Source: Lysobacter sp. S4-A87 (GTDB taxonomy: Bacteria > Pseudomonadota > Gammaproteobacteria > Xanthomonadales > Xanthomonadaceae). Taken from it: a stretch of DNA of 64,000 bases. This document shows positions 26,679 to 34,478 of the stretch, in pieces. The notes under the pieces were generated by a model, which ran no database searches, had not been told where the DNA came from, and saw only the letters and a list, made by a program, of their open reading frames with translations. How positions within the stretch are numbered: position 1 is the first letter of the stretch; every line of letters begins with the position of its first letter. Both the position numbers and the translations under genes were made by a program. The DNA is taken from assembly GCF_022637455.1 (NCBI RefSeq), contig NZ_CP093341.1:1674001-1738000 (forward strand), read 5' to 3'.

Positions 26679-29413
26679 GGGCTGGCGTCGAACTCCGTGC
26701 GCAGTGCGCGCGGCGGCGCGGGAGCAAAGTAACCGACCAGCGTGCACAGCAGGCCGTAGGCGATGAACGACGCGATCCCGAGCATCGTGCCCAGGTGCGA
26801 GCGGTCGACCAGGACCAGCTTGACCAGCACCACCGCCATCAGCACCGCACCGGCCCGCCACAGGTCGCGCTGGCCACGGCGCGAACCCAGGATCCAGCCG
26901 AACACACCGAGCACGCTCCAGACGATGGTCAGGCTGGTCTGCACCAGGCTGGTCGAGAACATCGAGCCACCCCAGGCAATGCCGCCAACGTGGTGGACGG
27001 TGCGCAGGGTGATCACCGTGATCAGCGCGAAGCCCGCCGCGGCGAGCAGCGGGATGCGGCGTTCGCGCAAGTCGTCGGAGACCAGCGGCGACGCCAGCCA
27101 TGCGGCGGCGAGTCCGATCACGGCCAGCTGCGCCAGGTCCAGCGGATTGAGCACCGGCAGCCATTGCAACGGCGTGCTGCTGCCGGCAACGGTCAGCGCG
27201 ACCGTCGCACCAAGCGCGACGGCGAGCACGAACAGGCGCTGCAATGGCGCGCGCCATTGCTCGAAGTGGCTCGCCAGCGGCGTTGCGATCCATTGCGGGC
27301 GCCACTGCACCAGCGCGGCAATGCACCAGGCCGGCAAGCCAAGCGCGGCGACCTTCCAGCCGTCGCCGAATGCAGCCTGGCTGGCCAGCCAGTACAGCGA
27401 CAGGCCCGCAGCAAGCGCCCAGGACCACAACCACAGCGAATGGGCGAGCGCGATCGGGCTTTCGCCTTCGCCGTGGTCGCGCAGGCAACGCAGGCTGCGC
27501 CAGCCGGCGAGTGCGAACACCAGCCACGCCACGCCGCCGAGACCTGCAAACGGATGGTCGTGCGCAGCGTCCTGCACGAGCGCCAGCGGCAGCGCCGCGG
27601 CCATGGCCGCGACCACGCTCCAGGCGAGTGCGCGCGCCGGAATCCGCCGGTACACCTCCGCTACGACCCAACCCGTCACCGCCGCGAACATCAGCACCGC
27701 GTCGGGCCATTCCTGCGCGGTGACGAAGCGGTCGATCTCGTGCAGTGCGTTGCCGCACCACCAGCCCAGGCCCCACAGGTAATAGACCAGCGCCGGAGGG
27801 TCGGCAGAAATGCGTCGATAGCTCCACGCGCTGGCGAAGCCGGCGATCGCGATCAGCAACGCGCCCATGCAGGCTGCATTTGCGATCGGCGTCGCCGCCG
27901 TCGGATTGTCGGCAAGGCCGATGGCGAAGGCGCCGGCGGCCAGCAGCTGCAGCAGCAACCCGGTCACTTGCGGCAACTGCCGTTGCTGGTGCGATCCCAG
28001 CCAGACCAGCGCTGCGCCCTCCAGGGCGAACACGCAAGCGGTGGCCTGCGCCGACAGTGCCAACGGCACCGCCAGCGTCGCAAAGCCCACGGCCAGCAAT
28101 GCGTGCGATGTGGCCAGCATGGTGAAGCGCTCGCGACGGCGCAGCCACCACGCGAGTGCCGCGTACACCGCCGCCAATGCCAGTGCGCACAGGGCCAGCT
28201 GCATGCGGTCGCCTTCGAGCAGCGCGGCCTGCAGCGCGAACGCCACCAGCGGCGTGCCAAACACCAGGCAGCCATCGATGCGGTCACGCTTGCCGTCCGG
28301 TCGCTGCTGCGCGTACAGGATCGGCACGAGCAGATAGCAGAAGAAGAACAGCAACAGGAACGGTTCGGTGGTGGCGAAGTGCTCGGGCTTGTAGCTCAGC
28401 ACGCCCCAGACGGTGCCGACACCGAAGGTGAAGACGAACCCCAGCAGGTTCAGCGCACGCCACGGCCGCACCCACGCGATCACGAAGATGGCCAGGTTGA
28501 GCACGGCGTAGTAGCCGAACAGCGCAACATGGTTGCCGCTGCCGGTCGACAGCCAGATGGGCGCGAGGAATCCGGCCAGGATGCCCAGCACCGCGAGCGC
28601 GATCGCGTTCTGGCGCACCGCCAGCACGCCTGCGCCGGCCACCAGCACCACGCTCAGGGCGAAGGCGACGCCGGCCGGAATCATCTGATAGAAGCGGAAG
28701 GCCGCGAAGATGACCAGCAACAGCACGCCGATCGCACCGCCCTGCAGGCTCAGCGCGAAGCTGCGCCTGGCCTCGCGCTGGCGCCAGCCGAAGACCAGCG
28801 CGGCCAGCGCCGAGGCGGCGATGCCGGCCAGGCGAAGCTCGACCGGCATGCGCATCCAGCCCTGGTCGGATGCGTATTTCAGCAACGACGCGATGCCGGC
28901 GAAGAACACCAGCACGCCGACCTTGACCGGCATGTTGCCTTCGGTGAACCACTTGCGTACCGCACGCCTGGCCAGGTCGAACGCGTCGGGCGAAGCCGGC
29001 TGGCGCGGCGCGCGCGCGTACTGCGGCGCGGCTCGTTCGCGCGCGGCGGCGGGCAGCGGCATTGGTGCCGGCGGTGCCTGCTGCGCCGGAGAAGCAGGAG
29101 GTTGTGGTGCGACCGGGCGTTCGACCGGAGGCGGTTTGGGCGCTGTGGCCGCTGGTGCCTGGGTGCGCATCCATTCCTGCAGCGTCGGTCCGTCGGTCGG
29201 TTCCTGGGCAACCGGCTCCTGGGCAACCGGTTCCTGGCCAACCGGTCCCGGGGCAACCCGTTCCCGCCCGACAGCTTGCGAGCGCAATTGCGCGACCTGC
29301 GCCTCGAGGACCGCCACGCGCGTCTTGAGCGCACTGATCATCGCCAGCGCGACGATCAACAGCACCGGCACCGACAACACCACGAGCACCAGAATTCCAA
29401 TTCCACCAGCCAT
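26675..29413 (-). CDS. DUF2339 multi-pass membrane protein
   Basis: Function unknown. About 912 residues from the ATG at 29413. One N-terminal TM helix (GILVLVVLSVPVLLIVALAM) is followed by a short coiled coil, then a Pro/Ala/Gln-rich linker (about residues 50-140) with pentapeptide repeats, and about 25 predicted TM segments to the end. The first conserved block reads KWFTEGNMPVKVGVLVFFAG. A GTG ten codons earlier (29443) could also start it. It is translationally coupled to the DUF3999 gene. Confidence 0.85.
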   Translation of the reverse strand: MAGGIGILVLVVLSVPVLLIVALAMISALKTRVAVLEAQVAQLRSQAVGRERVAPGPVGQEPVAQEPVAQEPTDGPTLQEWMRTQAPAATAPKPPPVERPVAPQPPASPAQQAPPAPMPLPAAARERAAPQYARAPRQPASPDAFDLARRAVRKWFTEGNMPVKVGVLVFFAGIASLLKYASDQGWMRMPVELRLAGIAASALAALVFGWRQREARRSFALSLQGGAIGVLLLVIFAAFRFYQMIPAGVAFALSVVLVAGAGVLAVRQNAIALAVLGILAGFLAPIWLSTGSGNHVALFGYYAVLNLAIFVIAWVRPWRALNLLGFVFTFGVGTVWGVLSYKPEHFATTEPFLLLFFFCYLLVPILYAQQRPDGKRDRIDGCLVFGTPLVAFALQAALLEGDRMQLALCALALAAVYAALAWWLRRRERFTMLATSHALLAVGFATLAVPLALSAQATACVFALEGAALVWLGSHQQRQLPQVTGLLLQLLAAGAFAIGLADNPTAATPIANAACMGALLIAIAGFASAWSYRRISADPPALVYYLWGLGWWCGNALHEIDRFVTAQEWPDAVLMFAAVTGWVVAEVYRRIPARALAWSVVAAMAAALPLALVQDAAHDHPFAGLGGVAWLVFALAGWRSLRCLRDHGEGESPIALAHSLWLWSWALAAGLSLYWLASQAAFGDGWKVAALGLPAWCIAALVQWRPQWIATPLASHFEQWRAPLQRLFVLAVALGATVALTVAGSSTPLQWLPVLNPLDLAQLAVIGLAAAWLASPLVSDDLRERRIPLLAAAGFALITVITLRTVHHVGGIAWGGSMFSTSLVQTSLTIVWSVLGVFGWILGSRRGQRDLWRAGAVLMAVVLVKLVLVDRSHLGTMLGIASFIAYGLLCTLVGYFAPAPPRALRTEFDASP
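29199..29258 (-). repeat. Tandem 15-bp repeat in the DUF2339 linker
   Basis: Four 15-bp units of the type GGTTCCTGGGCAACC on the plus strand, with a few substitutions, encode repeated Gln-Glu-Pro-Val-Ala on the minus strand. A partial fifth unit follows. They fall in the flexible linker after the first TM helix. Confidence 0.85.
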
Positions 29414-29547
29414 CCATGGGCCCCCTGTTGTGGATCTGCGCACACCTTACCGCAAGCGCGGACGCCCGGTTCAGGTCGTGACTTCCGATCACAATGCACA
29501 ACATTATGTGTTGACCAATCCACCGGACCACACTATGTTGTGGCCGT

Positions 29548-29766
29548 CGGTGCCGACCTCGCGGTCGGCTTAAAAGGGAAGTCCGGTGCGGCCTCGCTCA
29601 GATCACATCGTTGATCGAGCGGCCAACTCCGGCGCTGCCCCGCAGCGGTAGTGGAAACGAACGCCGTCATGGCACTGGGCCCAAGGCCTGGGAAGCGACG
29701 GTCAGTAGGTGAGGTGGCCAGCGGCATGCGCCCGGTCCTCGCGTCCAGAGCCCGAAGACCTGCCGA
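29548..29766 (+). ncRNA. Cobalamin (B12) riboswitch upstream of nrdA
   Basis: Adenosylcobalamin riboswitch judged by conserved pieces in order: GGTGCCGACC...GGTCGGC, AAAAGGGAA, GGCGCTGCCCCGCAGCGGTA, the B12-box-like GGCACTGGGC, CTGGGAAGCGACGGTCAGTA and a closing AGCCCGAAGACCTGCC. An 8-bp hairpin ACCGCGCG/CGCGCGGT (29769-29792) follows and another (29806-29822) holds GGAGG in its loop, which could form the expression platform. It leads into class Ia ribonucleotide reductase, so cobalamin should repress nrdAB. Confidence 0.9.
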
Positions 29767-29986
29767 CAACCGCGCGTTGCACACCGCGCGGTGACCGGCC
29801 AGCGAGTCTTCGGAGGGAAGACGGTCGGTGTTGCATGGAGGCGCGCCGTTGCTGTCGAAGGACGCCCGCCACCACAGGCCCGTCTCGGCCTGCGCGACGC
29901 CGCAACCGCAATCTCCGAGTCCCGCGCCACGCCGCCCTTCGAGGGAAGGACGACGAGCCGTGCGCCCACGCACCGGAGCTATCACG
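29767..29986 (+). promoter_or_regulatory. Leader between the riboswitch and nrdA
   Basis: About 220 bases with two hairpins (29769-29792; 29806-29822) and no T-run, which favours control of translation over termination. A short frame 29835-29990 ends in an ATGA overlap with the nrdA start, and a GTG at 29828 is in frame with nrdA behind GGAGGG. Both have Arg/Pro-rich translations and I do not call them as genes. Confidence 0.45.
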
Positions 29987-32491
29987 ATGACCACCACTAC
30001 CGACGCGCCTGCCGTCAATCAGCCTGCCGTCACCCGGCCTGCTGCCCCTGCCGCCGCAATCGCGCAGGGCGAGTCCGCCGGCTTCACCCTGACCCCGCCC
30101 GCCGCCAACCTCACCATGACGGTGACCAAGCGCAACGGCCGCCGCGACCCGGTCGACCTCAACAAGATCGTGCGCGCAGTGACGCGCAACTGCGAAGGCC
30201 TTTTCTCCGTCGACCCGATGCGCGTGGCCACCCGCACCATCTCCGGCCTGTATGACGGCGCGACCACGCGCGAGCTCGACGAGCTTTCGATCCGCACCGC
30301 CGCCCTGCTCACCGCCGAAGAACCCGAGTACGGCCGCCTCGCCGCGCGCCTGCTCGCCGGCGTGATCGAGAAGGAAGTCGCCGGCATCGAGATCCACGCG
30401 TTTTCGCAGTCGGTGCAGCGCGGCTTCGACCTGGGCCTGATCAACGAGCGCCTGCTGACCTTCGTCCAGGCCAACGCGCGCAAGCTCAACGACGCGATCG
30501 ACCCGACCCTCAACCAGCGCTTCGATTACTTCGGCCTGCGCACGCTGTACGACCGCTACCTGCTGCGCCACCCGACCGCGCGCACCGTCATCGAAACGCC
30601 GCAGCAGTTCTTCCTGCGCATCGCCTGCGCACTGAGCGAGGATGTCAGCGACGCCCTGGCGCTGTACCGGCGAATGGCGCAGCTGGACTACATCCCCAGC
30701 TCGCCGACGCTGTTCAACTCCGGCACCACGCACGAGCAGCTGTCGAGCTGCTTCCTGCTCGACTCGCCGGAAGACTCGCTGGAAAGCATCTACAAGCGCT
30801 ACATGGACGTCGCCAAACTGAGCAAATTCAGCGGCGGCATCGGCCTGAGCTACACGCGCATCCGTTCGCGCGGCTCGCTGATCCGGTCGACCAATGGCCT
30901 GAGCAACGGCATCGTGCCGTGGCTGAAGACGCTCGATGCCTCGGTCGCCGCGGTCAACCAGGGCGGCAAGCGCAAGGGCGCGGCTTGCGTGTACCTGGAG
31001 CCGTGGCATGCCGACGTCGAGGAGTTCCTGGAGCTGCGCGACAACACCGGCGATGAAGCGCGGCGCACGCACAACCTCAACCTCGCCAACTGGATCCCCG
31101 ACGAGTTCATGCGCCGCGTCGAGGCCGACGGCGACTGGTCGCTGTTCGACCCGGCCCGCGTGCCGCAGCTGACCGACCTGTGGGGCGAGGCCTTCGACCG
31201 CGCTTACCACGCCGCCGAAGTGGCCGGCCTGGCGGCGCGCCAGGTCAAGGCACGCGAGCTGTACAGCCGCATGGTGCGCACGCTGGCGCAGACCGGCAAC
31301 GGCTGGATGAACTTCAAGGACAAGTCCAACCGCGCCTGCAACCAGACCCTGCGCGAAGGCAACGTGGTGCACCTGTCGAACCTGTGCACCGAGATCCTGG
31401 AAGTCACGTCGCAGGACGAGACCGCGGTGTGCAACCTGGGTTCGATCAACCTGTCGCACCACGTCGAGCTGTTTGCCGAAGGCCCGGTGCACGGCGAAGG
31501 CGGTCTCGCCTCCATCGGCATGTTCGATTTCGGGAAGCTGGCCGAGACCGTGCGCCTGGCCGTGCGCCAGCTCGACCGCGTCATTGATTTGAATTTCTAC
31601 CCGATCGAGACCGCGCGGCGCGCCAACCTCAAGTGGCGCCCGGTTGGCCTGGGCGTGATGGGCCTGCAGGACGTGTTCTTCAAACTGCGCATGCCGTTCG
31701 ATTCCGACCAGGCGCGTGCGCTGTCGCGGCAGATCGCCGAGGCGGTGTACTTCCATGCGCTGTCCGCTTCGAATGAGCTGGCAATGGAGCGCGGTCGCCA
31801 TCCCTCGTTCGCCGATACGCGCGCGTCGCAGGGCGAGCTGCAGTTCGAAGCCTGGGGCGTGACACCTTCCGAAGCCCACGGCTGGGACAGCCTGCGCGCG
31901 CGCATCGCCGAGCACGGCCTGCGCAACTCGCTGCTGATCGCGATCGCGCCGACGGCGACCATCGCCTCGATCGCAGGCTGTTACGAGTGCATCGAGCCGC
32001 AGGTGTCAAACCTGTTCAAGCGCGAGACGTTGTCCGGCGACTTCCTGGTGGTCAACCGCTACCTCGCCGAGGAACTCAAGACGCTCGGCCTGTGGACGCC
32101 GGAACTGCGCGACCGCATCAAGATGGCCGAAGGTTCGATCCAGGGCATCACCCAGATCCCTGAGTCGCTGCGCGCCGTCTTCCGCACCGCCTGGGAACTG
32201 CCGATGCGCTCGCTGATCGACATGGCCGCAGACCGCGGCGCCTTCATCGACCAGAGCCAGTCGCTGAACCTGTTCATCGAGAGCCCGAACATCGGCCAGC
32301 TGTCGTCGATGTACATGTACGCATGGAAGAAGGGGCTCAAGACGACCTACTACCTGCGCTCGCGCCCGGCGACGAAGATCGCCAAGGCCACGGTCAGCGG
32401 CGTCGCCGAAGCGGCAAAGCCGGAGTACACCGCGGTCGAGGCCGTGGCCTGCTCGCTCGAGAACCCCGAGAGCTGCGAAGCCTGCCAGTAA
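29987..32491 (+). CDS. nrdA: Ribonucleoside-diphosphate reductase class Ia, alpha subunit
   Basis: Reduces ribonucleoside diphosphates to deoxyribonucleotides with NrdB. 834 residues from the ATG at 29987 (GGAG eight bases before). An Ala/Pro-rich tail of about 40 residues precedes an ATP cone (TVTKRNGRRDPVDLNKIVRA) that gives allosteric control. Active-site blocks are intact: SSCFLL, NLCTEI (Asn-x-Cys-x-Glu), VCNLGSINLS and PTATIASIAGCYE, with paired Tyr in KKGLKTTYYLRSR. The C-terminal redox pair is CEAC. It lies directly downstream of the B12 riboswitch. Confidence 0.96.
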   Translation: MTTTTDAPAVNQPAVTRPAAPAAAIAQGESAGFTLTPPAANLTMTVTKRNGRRDPVDLNKIVRAVTRNCEGLFSVDPMRVATRTISGLYDGATTRELDELSIRTAALLTAEEPEYGRLAARLLAGVIEKEVAGIEIHAFSQSVQRGFDLGLINERLLTFVQANARKLNDAIDPTLNQRFDYFGLRTLYDRYLLRHPTARTVIETPQQFFLRIACALSEDVSDALALYRRMAQLDYIPSSPTLFNSGTTHEQLSSCFLLDSPEDSLESIYKRYMDVAKLSKFSGGIGLSYTRIRSRGSLIRSTNGLSNGIVPWLKTLDASVAAVNQGGKRKGAACVYLEPWHADVEEFLELRDNTGDEARRTHNLNLANWIPDEFMRRVEADGDWSLFDPARVPQLTDLWGEAFDRAYHAAEVAGLAARQVKARELYSRMVRTLAQTGNGWMNFKDKSNRACNQTLREGNVVHLSNLCTEILEVTSQDETAVCNLGSINLSHHVELFAEGPVHGEGGLASIGMFDFGKLAETVRLAVRQLDRVIDLNFYPIETARRANLKWRPVGLGVMGLQDVFFKLRMPFDSDQARALSRQIAEAVYFHALSASNELAMERGRHPSFADTRASQGELQFEAWGVTPSEAHGWDSLRARIAEHGLRNSLLIAIAPTATIASIAGCYECIEPQVSNLFKRETLSGDFLVVNRYLAEELKTLGLWTPELRDRIKMAEGSIQGITQIPESLRAVFRTAWELPMRSLIDMAADRGAFIDQSQSLNLFIESPNIGQLSSMYMYAWKKGLKTTYYLRSRPATKIAKATVSGVAEAAKPEYTAVEAVACSLENPESCEACQ

Positions 32492-32634
32492 CCCACAAGC
32501 CGGCGGTGGCCCTGGCGTCACCGCCCCACAAGAACCGTCCCTTCAGCCGGCGTGCGACGCGCGAACTGCTTCCCTCCCCCCGCGCAACGCAGCGTCGCCC
32601 GCCCCTGAAGGGCAAGGTCCACCGAGGCAACACC
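32492..32634 (+). other. nrdA-nrdB spacer
   Basis: A 143-base gap on the same strand. No terminator hairpin with T-run and no clear promoter is visible, so nrdB is probably read from the nrdA transcript and shares riboswitch control. Confidence 0.5.
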
Positions 32635-33645
32635 ATGTCCGACACCCGCCTGCTCGACCCCGGCTTCGATCTCACCCTGCGGCCGATGCGTTACCCGCAG
32701 TTCTACGAGATGTACCGCGACGCGATCCGCAACACCTGGACCGTCGAAGAGGTCGATTTCTCGCTCGACGTCAACGACCTCAAGCACAAGCTCGGTCCGG
32801 CCGAGCGCCACCTGATCGAGCGGCTGGTGGCGTTCTTCGCCACCGGCGACAGCATCGTCGCCAACAACCTGGTGCTGAACCTCTACCAGCACATCAACGC
32901 GCCCGAGGCGCGCATGTACCTGTCGCGGCAGCTGTACGAGGAAGCGCTGCACGTGCAGTTCTACCTGACTCTGCTCGATACTTACCTGCCCGACCCGGTC
33001 GCCCGCGCCAAGGCTTTCGACGCAGTGCAGAACATTCCGTCGATCCGCGCCAAGGCCGAGTTCTGCTTCAAGTGGATCGACTCGATCCAGGGCATCCGGC
33101 GCATCGAGACCACGGACCAGCGTCGCCAGTTCCTGCTCAACCTGATCTGCTTCGCCTGCTGCATCGAGGGCCTGTTCTTCTTCGCCGCATTCGCCTACGT
33201 CTACTACCTGCGCTCGCGCGGCCTGCTGCACGGGCTGGCGTCGGGCACCAACTGGGTGTTCCGTGACGAAAGCTGCCACATGGCCTTCGCCTTCGAGGTG
33301 ATCCGCACCGCGCGCAGCGAGCAGCCGGAACTGTTCGACGACGAGCTGCAGCGCCAGGTCGTGCAGATGCTGGAGGAAGCGGTGGAGTGCGAGATGCAGT
33401 TCGCCCAGGACGTGCTGTCGGGCGGCGTCGCCGGCCTGTCGCCCAAGGACATGCGCCAGTACCTGCAGTACTGCGCCGACCAGCGCCTGGCGCAACTGGG
33501 CATGCCGCGCCATTTCGGCGCGACCAACCCGTTCGCCTTCATGGATCTGCAGGACGTGCAGGAAGTGACCAACTTCTTCGAGCGCCGCGTCTCGGCCTAC
33601 CAGGTGGGCGTGCAGGGCGAGGTCGCCTTCGATGCCGCGTTCTGA
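32635..33645 (+). CDS. nrdB: Ribonucleoside-diphosphate reductase class Ia, beta subunit
   Basis: Diiron-tyrosyl radical subunit, 336 residues. Iron ligands and radical site read in EEALHVQFY (Glu, His, then Tyr in the E-xx-H-xxx-Y spacing), with a second ligand set in CCIEGLFFFAAF and RDESCHMAF. The Tyr is present, so this is the standard radical-bearing form. The ATG at 32635 begins MSDTRLLDPG; the frame is open upstream but overlaps the nrdA end. Its stop overlaps the thioesterase start. Confidence 0.96.
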   Translation: MSDTRLLDPGFDLTLRPMRYPQFYEMYRDAIRNTWTVEEVDFSLDVNDLKHKLGPAERHLIERLVAFFATGDSIVANNLVLNLYQHINAPEARMYLSRQLYEEALHVQFYLTLLDTYLPDPVARAKAFDAVQNIPSIRAKAEFCFKWIDSIQGIRRIETTDQRRQFLLNLICFACCIEGLFFFAAFAYVYYLRSRGLLHGLASGTNWVFRDESCHMAFAFEVIRTARSEQPELFDDELQRQVVQMLEEAVECEMQFAQDVLSGGVAGLSPKDMRQYLQYCADQRLAQLGMPRHFGATNPFAFMDLQDVQEVTNFFERRVSAYQVGVQGEVAFDAAF

Positions 33646-34039
33646 GACGCCAACGCCCCCGACCGAAGCCCGCATGACCGAAATAGTCTTCCCCGACCAC
33701 ACCAACCACCTCGGCACCCTGTTCGGTGGCCAGGCGCTGGCATGGATGGACAAGGCCGCCTTCGTCGCCGCCTCGCGCTATGCGCGCAGCACCGTGGTCA
33801 CCGCGCGCTCGGAACAGATCGACTTCCACGTCGCCGTGCCCAAGGGCGCCCTGGTAGAACTGGTCGCACGCGTGGTCGCCACCGGCCGCAGCTCGCTGCA
33901 GGTGGAAGTCGACATGTACCGCGAGGACCTGATGACAGGCGACACGCAACTGGCCACGCGCGGCCGCTTCACGATGGTCGCGCTGGACGTGCACGGCCAG
34001 CCGACGCCGGTCCCCGCACTGCAGCCATCCGGCGATTGA
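33632..34039 (+). CDS. Hotdog-fold acyl-CoA thioesterase (YciA-like)
   Basis: A 135-residue acyl-CoA hydrolase with a single hotdog domain. The signature HTNHLGTLFGGQALAWMDKAA contains the Asn/Asp catalytic region, followed by VTARSEQIDFHVAVPKGALV. The start at 33632 overlaps nrdB by 14 bases and gives the short pre-domain segment usual in relatives (EARMTEIVFP); an alternative ATG at 33674 starts right at MTEIVFP. The overlap suggests co-expression with nrdAB, but no functional link is evident. Confidence 0.85.
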   Translation: MPRSETPTPPTEARMTEIVFPDHTNHLGTLFGGQALAWMDKAAFVAASRYARSTVVTARSEQIDFHVAVPKGALVELVARVVATGRSSLQVEVDMYREDLMTGDTQLATRGRFTMVALDVHGQPTPVPALQPSGD

Positions 34040-34105
34040 CGCCCCCTGCCCGCGGCGCTAATTTAGCGGCGTCGTGGTGACCATCGCTTCATAAAGATAA
34101 AGCGA

Positions 34106-34294
34106 TGTGACAAGCACCGCCGGGCGACCGGCGGTGCCAGAGGGAATCCGGTACGGACAACCGTCCAATTCCGGAGCTGCCCCGCAGCGGTATATGGGAA
34201 CGACCGCCATCCATGCACTGGGCTCTGCCCGGGAAGCGATGGCCAGTAGGTGAGGAGCTTGCGCCCCTCGCGCCCACGAGCCCGAAGACCTGCC
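34106..34294 (+). ncRNA. Cobalamin (B12) riboswitch upstream of metE
   Basis: The same conserved blocks as the nrdA element: GCACCGCCGGGCGACCGG, CAGAGGGAATCCGGT, GGAGCTGCCCCGCAGCGGTA, ATGCACTGGGCT, CGGGAAGCGATGGCCAGTAG and the closing GAGCCCGAAGACCTGCC. It is followed at once by a very stable 7-bp hairpin with a TTCG tetraloop. It precedes metE, the B12-independent methionine synthase, the classic target of repression by cobalamin. Confidence 0.93.
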
Positions 34295-34299
34295 ATGAC

Positions 34300-34317
34300 C
34301 GGAGGGTTCGCCCTCCG
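34300..34317 (+). promoter_or_regulatory. UUCG hairpin after the metE riboswitch
   Basis: CGGAGGG-TTCG-CCCTCCG forms a perfect 7-bp stem with a UUCG tetraloop, starting six bases after the riboswitch. No T-run follows, so it is more likely a switching or stabilising stem of the expression platform than a terminator. The remaining 160 bases to metE show no gene. Confidence 0.6.
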
Positions 34318-34478
34318 TCCGACCCCCGACCGCACGGCTCGCGCCGCGTGGCCGGTTCGCCCGCGGGGGCGAAGGTCGAAGGCAGGTCCCGGTCCCGAAG
34401 CCGCTTGCGGCGGCGGGGGCGTGCCCATGCCCTCCTTCGTTGCCCTGCGTCATGCATACGCATCGCAGGTACATAACC

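Noticed and set aside
26795-29614. 939-codon plus-strand open frame opposite the DUF2339 gene
   Set aside because: His/Arg/Gln-rich low-complexity translation, typical of the reverse frame of a hydrophobic membrane protein gene.
29702-31915. 737-codon minus-strand open frame opposite the riboswitch leader and nrdA
   Set aside because: Covers a structured RNA leader and the 5' half of nrdA; no recognisable protein features.
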